A stretch of DNA of 64,000 nucleotides from Sitta carolinensis (Eukaryota > Chordata > Aves > Passeriformes > Sittidae). This document shows positions 50,575 through 63,173 of the stretch, in pieces. The stretch is taken from contig CM063284.1 of assembly GCA_032173965.1 (NCBI GenBank), forward strand, positions 133,725,125 through 133,789,124, read 5' to 3'. The number at the start of each line of letters is the position of its first letter. Within the stretch, counting starts at the first letter, position 1. The position numbers were made by a program, and so were the translations under genes. The notes beneath the pieces were generated by a model. It was not told the DNA's origin, searched no databases, and worked only from the letters and a program-made list of their open reading frames with translations.

Positions 50575-53500
50575 GTATAATTGATGTGGAGTATGCCATT
50601 AGCTCTGCCACGCTCACACTGCCATGTTTGATTTCCAAACTGAGAATGTGATCTGTGTTTTAAGAGATAAACACATACAGTGAATAGGTTATATAATACT
50701 CTGGGTATGTATGCATTTTAAAACTGACTATTCGGGGTCATGGGTAAATCCCAAGAGGTGCTGAATAGCTTTGTAGAAGCCAGTTTTAAAATAGATTATA
50801 TGGGTATTATATGTCTGTGTCTTTTATAACCCTTATTTTTGCTGGAATTTTCCAGAGCCCTTGTAGCATTTATTATTCTCTTTGAAATAACAAGGAAAAG
50901 CATTTCTACTTTAAAGTACACAGAAAGAGTGTCTTTCTGAAATCTTATACTTTGTCAAACTGAAAAGTAGAGTGAAAAGTAAAAGTGTATGCTTATGTAA
51001 GCTTATGTTGTATATATTTGTATACTGTATATTCTGTGATTTAGGAATACTTAGTCACAATACCTGTGTGTGATTGCAGAACATCATAGTTCCTATTTAC
51101 ACATGAAATATACGGAGAGGGAATTTAAGCCCATAACAATTTCTGTGAAATAATTTGTGACTTGAAACACACTGGCTTTTAAGTGCCTGAAGTACTGTAA
51201 TTAAGATATATTCAGAAATATTGCAAACCAAAAAAGTTTACATAGTCGTGTGTAAATAGAAATAAGAATATCAAAATGAAAACTGTGAGCCAATAAAAAG
51301 GAAGCGCTGGCTTCAGATCAGATACAGTGCTTGATGGAGGGAGGTATTGCCTTACAAGAGGGGCCATGTAAAATTTCTAAAGCAAGAAGTAACTAACTCT
51401 TTATATTTTAACTTCATGGCTGCCCTCTGGATATGAGTCTGAGAAGTTCATAAATGCTTGCTCTGGATTCAGATCATATGTCATCATATTTTTAAGTGAA
51501 TGTAAAATTACTTTTGGATGCAGAAACAAAAAAGGATCTGAAAAAGCCTTCAAAAGAAATACTGCTTTTTAAAAATTCTCAAAAAGCCATAGTATATTAG
51601 AGATTTTAACATATAGAACTCAGACAAGCATTTGTTTTGAAATGATGCTGTTTTACATGAAACCTAGTATAAAGGAAATGTATAAATGGTTCTGTCCACA
51701 TGTAGAAACTTTGATAAGGAGACGGACTTTTTGTTTGTTTTCTTAAAATGCACAATAAAATGTGCTCAATTGTGTGCTATTTCAAGAATTAATTTTTATA
51801 TACATTTTTTGCCCTAGATATATACTCTGGTTTGCACTAGTTTATCTGAACCTGTTCCAGATTACTGGTTATGTCTGTGACTGTTTAGATATTAGCAGAA
51901 GTTAGAGCTGTTCTTAAATTGTCTTACTTTGAGGTTCTTGACTTGGAAATCTCAAACTTTGTTTCTGAAGTTAATGTCTCAAAAATAAAGTAAAATCAAT
52001 GAAAATAAAGGGGAAAAGCTACAGTACTTCACAAAGATGAAAAAGCTAGGGTTTAAGCAGTGGGAAAATCTTTTCCAGGGCTTTATGCAACAGAAGACTG
52101 TTAAAGCTAATTCCACCTGGGATCAGAAATGAAAATCCGACATGAAGTGGAATATTTCTTGCTCACTGTTAGAACAGTATCTTGAGATTCCTTGGGCCTA
52201 GAAAGTGATCCTGGATTCTATTATCCTCTTGAATCCAGTATGCCTGTGGGTAGCATTAGTGTTCAAGTTACTTGAGTTATCCTATCAGATATGAAATCCT
52301 TTGAGTACCTCACAGCCACAATTATAGTTCCTAGTTTTCCAACCTTTTTGTCTTCCTGTATTCGAACAGCATTTTAAGGACAATTTATAGCATAATGGTT
52401 ATCCAGTTTCTCCTTACACATTGAAAAACACTAAGTAATTTTCTATTCCTCATTTTTATTGAATATGAATAATTACTTTTTAAACAATATTTCCTCTTTT
52501 ATCTTTACACTTCTCCCCAGTTCAATGTTTACTCTAAAATATATTATTTTTTAGGCCGAGGTGTTATTCCTGTCTTTGTTCTACCTTCTTAGTCAATGTC
52601 TTGTTGAGATCAAGCAACCACATCTCTTCCTGTCCTTTACTTTCACTTTATCATGTGTAGGAAAGAACTTCCCAGTTTCCACTATTCATCAAAATAGCAA
52701 ATATTGTTCTGTACACTCCAGCATTCAGGAGAGATTCTCTCATCTGGGACAGAGAATTTTTTTATCTCACGTCACTCTGAATCCATCAGTGTCTGTGTCC
52801 TGCAGGCAAATAAATCACATAGATATATTAGTCAAAATTACTTGCCTTTGTTATTTGTAGCTTCTTCTATTGCTTATCTTGTAGTCATTCACAGCCACCC
52901 CATTAACTATTGTGGTTTCTTCTAGCATTTTTTTCCTTTTTTTTTTCCCCACGGAGTTCTCTTTTATCTTTTCTCTGCTGAAGTTTGTGTCAGTAACTGT
53001 TAGTTACTGTTAGCTACTGACATTATAGACTTCAGTTCATTAGTTCTAAGACTCATTTGCATTATCCAAAACCTTAATTTCTAAGGTCATTCTTAGGTTA
53101 TGGCATTCATCATTTTGTTTTTCTGATAGCTCCCCCCTTTTGACAAAGTCCAACTCTTTCCCTCCCAAAAGCAATGGCAGCATTTGACAAGATATTTACT
53201 CCAGTATGTGCCTAAGAAGGGCAGGAAGCACCTGTGCATCTTCAGTGACCTCAGAGCCCTTGGGATGTGGGGTGTCCTCGAGAACATCCTGCTGCTCAGC
53301 ACCGTGCCCGGAGTTCCCAGTGCTCACAGAGTTCCAGTCAGCGCGGTAGCACCGGCTGGTGTCAGCTCACCCTGCTGCAGCTGCTCACACTGGATGCACA
53401 CAAGCATCATGGCTGGACATGCTGAGCTTTACTTGCACTTTTATTTATATCCCCCAGTTCAGAATCCTACAGAGTTACATGGGCTAATTCATGACTTGAC

Positions 53501-54217
53501 AGTAACACGTTTTAAATTGTCTGACACACACATGATCTCAAAGACAAATAATGTTCTCTAGGTTCTTATTCGTAACCTTCTCCTTGTATTTAAAAAAATA
53601 TTAGCAGTTCATTCCAAACAAAATTATGCTGAAAACCTCACTGTACGAAATTCTTTCTCAACTTAACTACCTCATCACTCAGATTAATCAGTGAGAGCAC
53701 CACACTAAGTGCAATTTATTTTTTCAACTTAGCCTTTTAGTTTAGTGTTTGTATGTCCATAAAAGCTGGTTTGTGTATGTTTTGTGCAGGATGTGAGGTT
53801 TCTTTCAGGCAGAATTTCTGTTGTTTCACCTAAGGAAATTAGATTTTGTTTCCATTTTCTTTCCTGACTTTTGCTTTACTCAGCAGATATTTTCTAACAT
53901 CCAAATCCTGCTTTTGGTGAACATTCTCAGTTGTTCACCTACTAGTTTTCTGTCAATGTAACTTTTTACTTCTGTGAAATATGTGTGCATCGATCAAGTG
54001 TTCTTAATAAGTTATTATTTCTGAATAGAATTTGAAAGCAGGAGTTTGATTTTTTATATATGTGTGTTAGAAAATACATGTTCAGAGTTTACAACTGAAT
54101 TGGAGATAAATGTGCTTTATCTTCATCACATCTTGTTAATACAGTAAGGGAATACATAATGAAAAAAAGTACCCTCTAAAATGTCTGAAATATCTGTGCT
54201 ATTTATTCCATATTTAG
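50575..54217 (+). other. RIMS2: RIMS2 intron, 3643 bp
   Basis: AT-rich intron with no exon recognised. It contains an unassigned GC-rich patch at about 53150-53500 and a short self-complementary tandem (GTCAGTAACTGTTAGTTACT...) near 52989-53022. The acceptor is ATTCCATATTTAG, with a rather weak pyrimidine tract. Confidence 0.8.
53150..53500 (-). other. GC-rich patch, possible LTR fragment (-)
   Basis: About 350 bases richer in G+C and CpG than the intron around them. Read on the - strand there is a TATA-like GATATAAATAAAAGTGCAAG followed by AAGCTCAGCATGTCCAGCC, an LTR-like promoter arrangement. No inverted ends, target duplication or certain family match was found. A 125-codon frame on + (53184-53561) spans it without recognisable protein features. 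Confidence 0.35.
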
Positions 54218-54283
54218 GAGGACTAGGCAGGAGAGAAGAGTGCCTAATTCATATTATGATGACACAGCCTATAATCCTGAAAG
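54218..54283 (+). CDS. RIMS2: RIMS2 candidate alternative exon 2 (RTRQERRVPNSYYDD...)
   Basis: A 66-nt exon, phase 2 in and out. The junction codon is Arg (AG|G), then RTRQERRVPNSYYDDTAYNP and E, with AG left over. The N-terminal half is strongly basic (Arg at most positions) and the second half is Tyr/Asp-rich. The donor is GAAAG|GTATTT. The ending TAYNPER resembles the end of the upstream 117-nt exon (DHYSPER) and of the previous cassette (AYYDLER). It fits the RIM linker style, but I could not verify use in transcripts. Confidence 0.82.
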
Positions 54284-55444
54284 GTATTTTAATTTATATA
54301 GTAAAAATAGATAGAGTTGAGTAATAAATTTTTATGAAGCGTAGTCTAAAATTCTAATTGACCTAGACTAATGATATTTGAATTTACAGTGCACTTTATG
54401 CCATATTTTCTCTAAATACAGAACAACTAATCTCCATAGTTTTAAGTACTTCATTTTCTTTTTGCCCTCCATTAATTTGACTTCTGATTTTTTTAAGCAT
54501 AATTCTTAACTTGAACATTTTTTTATTCATTATGTGTGGGAGGAAAATTGAATAGTATAGAGGAGCTTAGGTACAACTGAAGGTTTTTTCTCCATTTAAC
54601 TGCACCATAATGCTAATGGCTAACCTTTTCTGTCACTAGAAGTGATTCTGGGGCAATTTAGAGTCCTCAATTTTGTTCTTTCAATAGCCTGAGTACCCTA
54701 AGTTGGTACTCAGTTTTTAGCATGTTACTGCTCACATTAACTTAAAAAAGGACTAACCAAATGCCTTCAAATTGGCTTTGAGTGTTTACTGTGCTAGGAA
54801 CCAATGTACCATACTATTGTTCTTCCTAAATTTTGTTACATGTATAATGTATCACAGCGAGCATAATATCACTAAAATCTGACACGTAATCTGAAAAGTT
54901 TTGGAGTGTCTCTGGAAATAGTTATTTGATAACTTTTCACGTTTAAAAAGCTAGGCCAAAAAAGAAGGAAATCTGAAGAAAGGAGCAAATCAGTTTTCCT
55001 CTCCCTCTTTTTAATTAGATGCTTTATACCTCTCTGTCCATTTTTAAGTCAATATCTGATTTTTTTCTATGCTATGGGAACAGGTACAGCAGGGATTTTT
55101 TTCCTATATAGTAGCAAGGAATTTTGGTTTTATTGATTACTATGAATAAATACAGTCATATTTAAGTAAGAATAAAGTGCACTGCAATTTTAAATCGATA
55201 TCTATATATTTATGGGGTCTGCAATAAAGAAATTTTATCAAAAACTCCTATTTAAAATACTGGTTAACTGGAGACACTGGCTTCAGATTTGAGGATATGG
55301 ATTGTCAGGGAGAGTGTAAAGATAAACCTGTCATTCTGCAGCAGTATTCTAATTTATGTGGGATTAAATCTAAATCTAATTTAAAACTCAATTAGATTAA
55401 ACTGCAATTACTTTCATCCAGCCATTGATCTGGCTATAAACCAT

Positions 55445-55484
<40 letters not shown>

Positions 55485-56813
55485 CCTCTCCCCATACCAT
55501 CCAATTGGACATAGAGGAAACAAGGAAACAAGGACAGCTGATTGACGTTCCCCATATGGCACCCCATACGGTTTTCCCTCAACATAATATCCAGGAGATG
55601 TGGGGTTATTAAGTTTGTAAACATACTGCAAACCCTCAGGTTCTCCAGCATGAGAAGTATGGAGAAAAGGCAGACAAGCAAAAAACACTGCTGTGATTCC
55701 CAGGAACAGATTCATGAAAATTCTTGGATCAGTGTATTCAAGCCATTAAAAAAGTTTTTCCTTTATTGAAAAATTTTCCTTTTCTTATGGCTAATATTTT
55801 AAGTACATATAAATTAATTTTTTTTGTCCAAATTGATAATATAGGTACCTCTTGATATTTTGTGATAATCCTTGTCTTCTCACTCACTGTCATGTGGTAA
55901 CCATTGAACAGAGACAACATAAGAATTCCCTGGGTTTACCCTAGCAAGATCCTGAAAGTACAAATCTCCAGAGATATATTGGGAACTCCTTAACCAAATG
56001 GTGGATGATTTGTATTCAGTTTTAATATACTGGAGTAGTGGCACATAAGTAGTTTATGCCCTGATTTCTTAAAGCAGCTTTATTTTTTTTCCCATTATTT
56101 CTTTTCTGGATGGTTTTTCTTAAGATAAAATACTTGTATGTGTTTTATGTTGCCTTTAACTGATTTGCTGACATGGTGCTGCAAATGCTTGGGCAGCTCC
56201 AAACATTATTGGAAGAATAATATTATTGGAAGTATAATATCACTAGAAAATTTAATTAGTTTTCATTGTTTGATCATTGAAGTTAATTTTCTTCTCCTTC
56301 TTACATACCTGTGAGAAACCAACCAGCCTATCAAAGAGAGAAAAAAAAAACCCCAACAAATGGAAAGGTCTTGTATTTGAAGTTAAAAGCACTATTTTAT
56401 GCTATTAGCTGATACGATTGTTTTGTTAATGTTTTGTCTCCACAATTACTTTTTTACTATTCCACAAACTCAATAGCCATTGAAAACATGAAAACATGAA
56501 AGCATTTATGTAAAAAAATATAAGGGATCAATTAGTCTTTATGGAACTGAAATTTATGGCTTAACTGCTGAGAAGACTAGAGATGAAATATAATAATTAT
56601 ATAAGAAAAAAAGCCCCATAATTTTTTGGTGTTTGTTTTTGAAAAAGATGATTTTCTTCATACATGAAAGAAAATATGAATGTACAAAATTACTTGAAAA
56701 CATTTGGAAATCTTCCCATTTTGTTGAGAAGTGGTAATGTCACATGAATTAGAATGCTAGTACTAATAAATCATTTTTTAATAACACTTCTTTATTTTAA
56801 CTGCATTGTAAAG
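54284..56813 (+). other. RIMS2: RIMS2 intron, 2530 bp
   Basis: AT-rich intron containing a 37-nt poly(A) run (55447-55483). No exon or identified transposon. The acceptor region TTTATTTTAACTGCATTGTAAAG is usable but not strong. Confidence 0.82.
55447..55483. repeat. Poly(A) run of 37
   Basis: Thirty-seven uninterrupted A residues, the longest homopolymer in the window. The complementary poly(T) produces artificial poly-Phe frames on the - strand. It could be a retroposition tail, but the preceding sequence is not a recognisable retrogene. The true length is likely uncertain because of polymerase slippage in sequencing. Confidence 0.9.
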
Positions 56814-56876
56814 GTGGTACAATGGTGCGAGTTCATGGGCAGATGATATAGTCAATGGTTCAGCTGAAAAATATGG
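56814..56876 (+). CDS. RIMS2: RIMS2 candidate alternative exon 3 (WYNGASSWADDIVNG...)
   Basis: A 63-nt exon, phase 2 in and out. The junction codon is Arg (AG|G), then WYNGASSWADDIVNGSAEKY, with GG left over. It has two Trp residues and acidic and small residues, so it is unlike the Arg/Ser-rich linker around it and could be a short binding motif. The donor TATGG|GTAAGT is a near-ideal match to the consensus, while the acceptor (GTAAAG) is weak. A weak acceptor with a strong donor is common in regulated cassette exons. RIMS2 membership is inferred from position, strand and phase. Confidence 0.82.
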
Positions 56877-59370
56877 GTAAGTAAAGAGTGTAGTGTTAGA
56901 GATAAAACTAAAATGTATTTTGGATCTTTATAATAAGAGTTCATTTATAATCATACCAAATTTATTCCTAATAAATGTATTTTTCTTGATGTCTTTCTTT
57001 CCTGACTCAGAACTAAGGCACTTATGTTCTAGCCTTTTTTCCAAGATTAAACTGTTTTATTCAGTTACAAATAGAGAAAGAACATTAATTATGTCTGAAC
57101 TATTTTTAAAATATGTTCTCACTGTTCAGGGCTGCTTAAATGAAAAGGGGCTTTTTTAGTGATACCTGCCTACATTTGCAGTGTTGGGGAAGGTGTCTTT
57201 GAGACGTAATACTTTTTTACTTTTAGAGATAATCCCAGTTCTATCTGTCTAACCTGTCTTTCTTGGTGATTGATGCATAACCCGTGCAAAGTGCTGTGTG
57301 CCCTACAATCTTTAGTTCTTCCCAGTTGTAGCTGGCTTCTGAGCAAGAAAGCACACAAATATTCCTTGCTTTTAGTTCCTTGACTTAACTGCTTCCCCTC
57401 ATTTTCTTATTGCTCTTGCAACAATTTTCTTTTTTTTTTTTTTTTTACTTCCTTTCTTTGTGAATGTGAACAGAGTACATAAGAGACTGTTAAATTGAAA
57501 CTTAATAAATCTAATAAACCCCCGAATGACTCCATCAATACTCTTTAGAAAGGAGGGATTGGTGAGGATCTTTTGGCTAAACATTAGTGCAGTTGCAGAC
57601 TCGAGGCCATATATCTTCTCTAGCTTTTTGAACCACAGAGTCACAGTTCATTGGCTCTTCATTTTTAAGTGTACAGCAAGGGCCATACTTATTACTTCAT
57701 TCTGGAAACTGCAAAAGCATACTGAAAATGAACAGCATTCAAAGAAGGCTGGAAAATGCTTGATGTAACTAAAGCTTTTGCTGATGATAGTCACATGAAA
57801 TAGTCCTGGCTTACTTCTCTCTTCTTACTTTTAATGCTGAATAAATGCTAACATAGGTAAATATTAGGATTAAATATCCAAAATAGATTTTTAACATGAT
57901 AAATAAACTTATTAATTATCAATCCCTGTCTCCATTTAAATTTAGCTCCAAAAATGTTTGGTGAAAGAAAAAAAAATGATAAAATAATTTATTGTGAACC
58001 ATAAGACATAGAAAACACTTTAATAAAATAAAGACTGCTGAAATGCATCAGATTCTGTGCAGATCAATGGATTTAGAGAATGCCTTTAACAGAAACTGAA
58101 TGCTTTTTTGTTAATTCATAATTTAAGAACTTAAAAGATAATAAAGTCTTACATACCTGCTCCTGTTCGAATGGTCTGATTGAAAACCTAATGTCATCAA
58201 GAGACAAAACTCTCCGTGTCAGAGAGGCTGGAATTACAGGTCTGTTGCCAAGAGTTAAGAAGAAGATAAACACGTAGCTGCAGTATGTATACACAATAAT
58301 TGCATAGTTACAACTCTGATTGTGGTAATTTCCTATTTAAACATCTGCCATATTCTTGGTGTTTAAAAATATCACAGAAAAGAAAAAAGCCAACTATGTA
58401 TATGTGCCATATAGAAATAAAGTTATATTTAGTATCTGAGGAAAAAAGTCCCATAAAATCCATCAAGAACCAAGTACTTTTCATATTTTGCATTTAGTAC
58501 TGCACTTTAAAAAGACATATTTAAGTACATGCTTAATTTTAAGCCTACAGCTACTTCAATTGACTAGTCTATTGTCTAGGTGCTCTGATGAACTACATTT
58601 GAACATTCAAACTCTACTAGGAAATCCTTTTTCATTACTTCCCTCTCAAGATTCTCTGTGCATTGTCTTATATACCACTATACTTCAGTCATGAGACACA
58701 TGTTAATTAAAACCCAGGCATGTTCCTGGTTTTGCTCATACGTTGTGGTGCAGTATTCAAGTTGAGTGGGTGAAATACCACATTCTGAAATGGGAAAAAC
58801 TGTAGAACACATTTATAATTAAAGAAAAAAAAAACAAAAACGAAAGTGCTGAAAGTGTTCTATTTTGGCATATTTCCAGTACTTTAATGGGAGTTTAGAT
58901 TATTATCTGGAGATAATCTGCAGTAGATTCAGTTATAAAACTGAGCTGGAGTGAGGGAGAAGAGAGGATTTCAGTTCACATCTTGGAGAATTTTGAATTC
59001 CCAGCTTTTGAATCCTATTCAACTTTATCATGATCTTCAGTGAGTCATCTCATGAACACAGAGATGTGTATTCCTGCAGGGCGATTCTTTTGTATGTGTC
59101 AATATATAAAGGGTCTGTGTTAAAGATGCTGAAAGATAGAAGGAGTTGCCAAAATACAAGACACTGTATAAGGCAAGTGGCTATATAAGTGAAAAGGTAT
59201 ACTGCAAATACCAGAAGCCATAAAGAAGAAACTCTCTACAACGTTTTTTACAGATAAAAATTATATTAAATGCACATCATTTCAGTCTTAATTGTTCCAG
59301 GAATTACACTACTTATTGGTTTTATTGATATTTTATTTTAATACCTAGTATAAACCTCTAACTGCATCCA

Positions 59371-59440
59371 GAGTATCATAAAATAGTTTGGGTTGGAAAA
59401 AACATTGTCTGCTCCAACTCCCTGTGTGAAGCATGACTTT
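59371..59440 (-). mobile_element. CR1 LINE 3' end fragment (-)
   Basis: GAGTATCATAAAATAGTTTG, GGTTGGAAAAAACATTGTCT and GCTCCAACTCCCTGTG match the antisense CR1 3' end ('gaatcatagaatggtttgggttggaagggacc...tccaaccccc'). It is short and moderately diverged. Confidence 0.85.
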
Positions 59441-60148
59441 GCTATTCCTCAGCAAGTATATCAATGATGACATATATTTTGGAGAGTAAATCTGAACAGA
59501 TGTATGTTGTCCCTGAAAATAAGCCTTCTGATTTGTTTTAGTATAGTGGAGTCAGTTCTCACGAATTGTAAAATAAACAAGAATCATGTTTACATTCCTT
59601 TGTGAAAAGATATCACCTGATGGACTTCCCAAGTGACCAGTGGAGATAGAGAAGTAGTAACTTCTCTGTCCAATCTCTGATTACTGTCCAGAAACTTATA
59701 TATATGAGGTCATCAATAAATGAAAGATTTCTTTTCTTCTTCTCTACCTGAACACCTGTTGTGTGTGTCGCTGTGTGTTCCTATCTGCGTCACAGTAACA
59801 GCTGTAGATTTATATGCTTTCCTTAAGCATTTTTATAATTGTACCATGCCATGTGTTAGCATGGTTAGCTATGTTGACAGCAGCCACCAAAGTGACTTCA
59901 GTGCCATGTCCAGACACCTGAGCAAGCTGTGAGAAATTGAATTTCTGTAGCTGCAGCAGAACACAGGAGTGTGGAGCACAACGTGCCTGGATCATAGCAC
60001 AGTTCCCTGCTTTGTCTGCTTAGCTGACTTCAGACTCTGGCATGTCACAGTTTAATCATGTCTGTCACTGGCATGCAGATGTACTGGTAGTTATTACATA
60101 TACCACAGGGTAATATGTATGTGACTAGATCAAATCAGTATATGGACG

Positions 60149-60212
60149 CATGTATATATGTATGTATGTATGCATATATATGTATTTATATTTATATTAT
60201 TTTTATTTATAT
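60149..60212. repeat. TATG/TA/TTTATA simple repeat
   Basis: Runs of TATG and TA units that grade into TTTATA units. Simple sequence inside the intron. Confidence 0.9.
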
Positions 60213-61151
60213 TGCCTATATAAAAACATTATAGAATATTAAAGAAACCAAAATATCTTGCCTTACTTTTTTTTTTTTTAAACCAGACTACCTAAATCTT
60301 TACATTCATGTTTTTAAAAACTGTAGCAGCACATAATTTTATATTAAGTTCCTTTATGAGTAATGAACTAAATGAGTTTTCCTTTATGAGTATGGATGAG
60401 TTATTTGCCGAGATATCCTGTCACCAGTTTTTCTAGAGATTTGAAAGTATACTGCTCCTTCCCATTTTCTGTTGTCATAAATATATGACTCAAATTTAAG
60501 ATTTTTGGTACTAGACATTTCATTTGGTTGTAGACATGCTTATCTATGTTATGCTAACAGAGGATCTTGTGTCTGTGACTAAACAGCAAAGTTCCTATAG
60601 CTAATAGAAGAATAACATGTCCAAGGATTGAAATCCAGCAGCCATCCACAGACACTGACAGGTATTGCCATTGTATATTAGCTGGAGTTTGAAATTATGA
60701 TACTTAGAAAGTGTGGTGTTGTACTTGTTCTGTTCAGTGTTTCTAGATGCACTAGGTGCTGAATTGTAGTGTACCGTAATCCTACAACAATTCTATTTTT
60801 ATTTCTTCAGTTTTTTGTTACAAGAAAAACCTCATGCTAAAATGGTGATTGGCATGATCTCATCATTTGTACAGAGTAAAAGAATTTAATATGGCACGTT
60901 AAATACATTTTTTTCAGTCATTTTGGGTAAAAAATAAGTTCTATTTGTTGTGTAAGCTATTACAATTGCTTACTGTTGGAAAATGTTAATCTTTTATAAA
61001 GCTTTCTCTATCCATCGGTTTAGATCAATTAGTACAATAATTTGTTGAAAATTCTTCTTATTTGTTAAGAAAAGCAACAAATTTGAAAAAATAAAAATCA
61101 GAAAATCTTATTTACTGTATTGGGAAAAGAGTTCACATTTGAAATTTGCAG

Positions 61152-61249
61152 TACATATATATACATTTATATTTATATATATATACACACATGTATACAT
61201 ATATATATACATATATATATATAAATGGATATAAATGAATATATAAAAT
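61152..61249. repeat. TA-rich microsatellite with CA interruptions
   Basis: About 100 bases of alternating TA with TACA and ACAC interruptions (ACATATATATACATTTATAT is an example). An expected site of length polymorphism and assembly error. Confidence 0.9.
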
Positions 61250-63101
61250 AAAATTTGGTAGCATCTTTGGTTAGATACTACAGCAACTAAAGCTTACAGT
61301 GGTACCTAAATGATCTTATATTCTAGTTCTCACACTTGTTGGGTTTGGAATCAGATGTTAGACTGTGAATACTCACAGAGCTTTCTGTGTAGTGACTTAC
61401 AGAGAGCTCAAACAGTCTCAGAGTGATTGGCTTGCTTGGTTTGGAAGCAAAAACTGCTGTACCTTCTCCTCAGAGTAAGGGAAAGTTATGCTTACAAGTC
61501 TTGCTGGCTTTGGCAAGGAAATTATCCATCTACTATGCCTTTCTTCTCTAGCAAAAGTAGAAGGGTGCACATTATGTGGTACTAGATGGAGAAGGTCATT
61601 ACTTGACCTTTCATTAACTGTATTTTCATAATCAAAAGTGTGCTAGCAAAAATAAACAGTGTGAGTGTATATTAAAATATTATATGGATGTTGAAGAGTT
61701 TAACTAAGACTACCATATTTCCCTCTTTAAAAATCAGTAATTCATATGATGCAATTTGTAATGAGAAAAGAAGAAAGAAAGTTTAATCTAGATAATTTGT
61801 AAGCATAAGTCTTTAAGAATGATATCTGTAAAGTTAGAAACTTCAATTTTATAATTATGGCTGGATTTTTATATTCATGCATAATTGCATACAGTGGTAA
61901 GGAAGGAGTTTCACTGCTCAAGTAGTATCATCAGAATGATAGTTCTCCTATAAAAGGGACAGTTGCTGAAGACTGGGATCATGTAGTATGTTTACTGTTA
62001 AAAGGATAAAATAAATAAGGATGAAGACCAGACAGTAAAACTATTTTTTTAATTGCTCTTTATATGTGTATGATATAAAACCAAAAAGTGAAGCTTTCAA
62101 GTGGAAGAGTGTCCCCTTGAAATAGACCTCCATTTGAAGTAGAGGTTTTTGAGAGGATTGCAGTCTGGGGCCTGGAGCCTGAGGGTGACAATCAGTTTAA
62201 CCTCAGCACTCAAATTAGTCTTCAAATCCTTCAGTCTTCAAAACAGCATTGCCACAGCTTCAAAGGTTTACTGCCAAAATCCACCCTCTCCTTCGCTTCG
62301 GGGATCTCCTGCTTGTTTTTCCACTTGAAGTAAATGCCCACTGGGGATTTTAGCAAAGGGTATATTAGCTACTGAGAACAACATTTTTGTGGGCTTTATC
62401 TGTTAGCATAGTGGTTAGCTACAGTTGTTCCATGATGTTCTGCAGAACACAACACCTGCCCACTAAGCCATTAGTGTTGATCCCAATGGTAAAAATGCCT
62501 CCTTCCTTCTAATCAGGCAATAGGTAAGACCCCTAATATCCTATAAACTACTCTTTATACCTATAGAGCTAAAGAGAATAGAGCTAAAGAGTAATAAATG
62601 GGAGCCTTAACTTCTCATGAAGTCTTTATGAGAAGCATGTGGTTGCCACTCACCTGTTCCCTTCTTTGTCCTACTGGCTGTTGGAAGTAACGAGAAATAG
62701 AATATGGAGTGATACCCTTACCATAGTGCCCAGTCCCTGCTGCTGGATGCTCCAGCAATTCTCTACTCACTGATGGGGGAAATGCTGACAGACCCAGAAA
62801 AGTCTCTGTGGGCTCATTAATATTCTTAAATATGTGGATAAACAAGATAAGGGTGGGTTTTTCAAGACCTGGATATTATTTTTTTTTTTGGTAATTTTAT
62901 TGAATTTAGGAATATTTTTTCTCTGAATTTATTACCATAGTCAAAGAATGTATTCTATGGTCATTTCTTGCCATCAAAAAGATGGGTAACATTTTTCTCA
63001 CCTTTCATAACACTGAAACCTCTCTTAAACAGTTACTTAAGCTAAACAACATTCCTATCAAAGCTAAGGTTGTGTTTCTCTGTCTATCAACAATGTAAAA
63101 G

Positions 63102-63173
63102 AAGCGAGACAGTGGATGTTTTTGCTGATGAAGCTTCCCATTCAGAAACAGAACTGATAAAAGAAGAAGTGAG
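63102..63173 (+). CDS. RIMS2: RIMS2 candidate alternative exon 4 (acidic, SETVDVFADEAS...)
   Basis: A 72-nt exon, phase 2 in and out. The junction codon with the preceding GG is Gly (GG|A), or Arg with AG. It then encodes SETVDVFADEASHSETELIK and EEV, with AG left over. Eight residues of about 23 are acidic, in contrast to the basic cassette at 54218. The acceptor is TTTCTCTGTCTATCAACAATGTAAAAG and the donor GTGAG|GTAATC. I do not recognise the peptide from mammalian RIM2. The other two frames hit stops, and the phase fits exactly. It is the least certain of the exons called. Confidence 0.7.

Larger units (their letters stand above)
56877..63101 (+). other. RIMS2: RIMS2 intron, 6225 bp
   Basis: Contents: a poly(T) run at 57430-57446, a CR1 fragment at 59371-59440, TATG/TA microsatellites at 60149-60212 and 61152-61249, and a short tandem AGAGCTAAAGAGAAT at about 62564-62592. 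No exon was recognised between the two cassettes. Confidence 0.8.

Noticed and set aside
53184..53561. 125-codon open frame on +
   Set aside because: It spans the GC-rich patch with no recognisable protein family, and its start and end are not tied to splice sites or a promoter.
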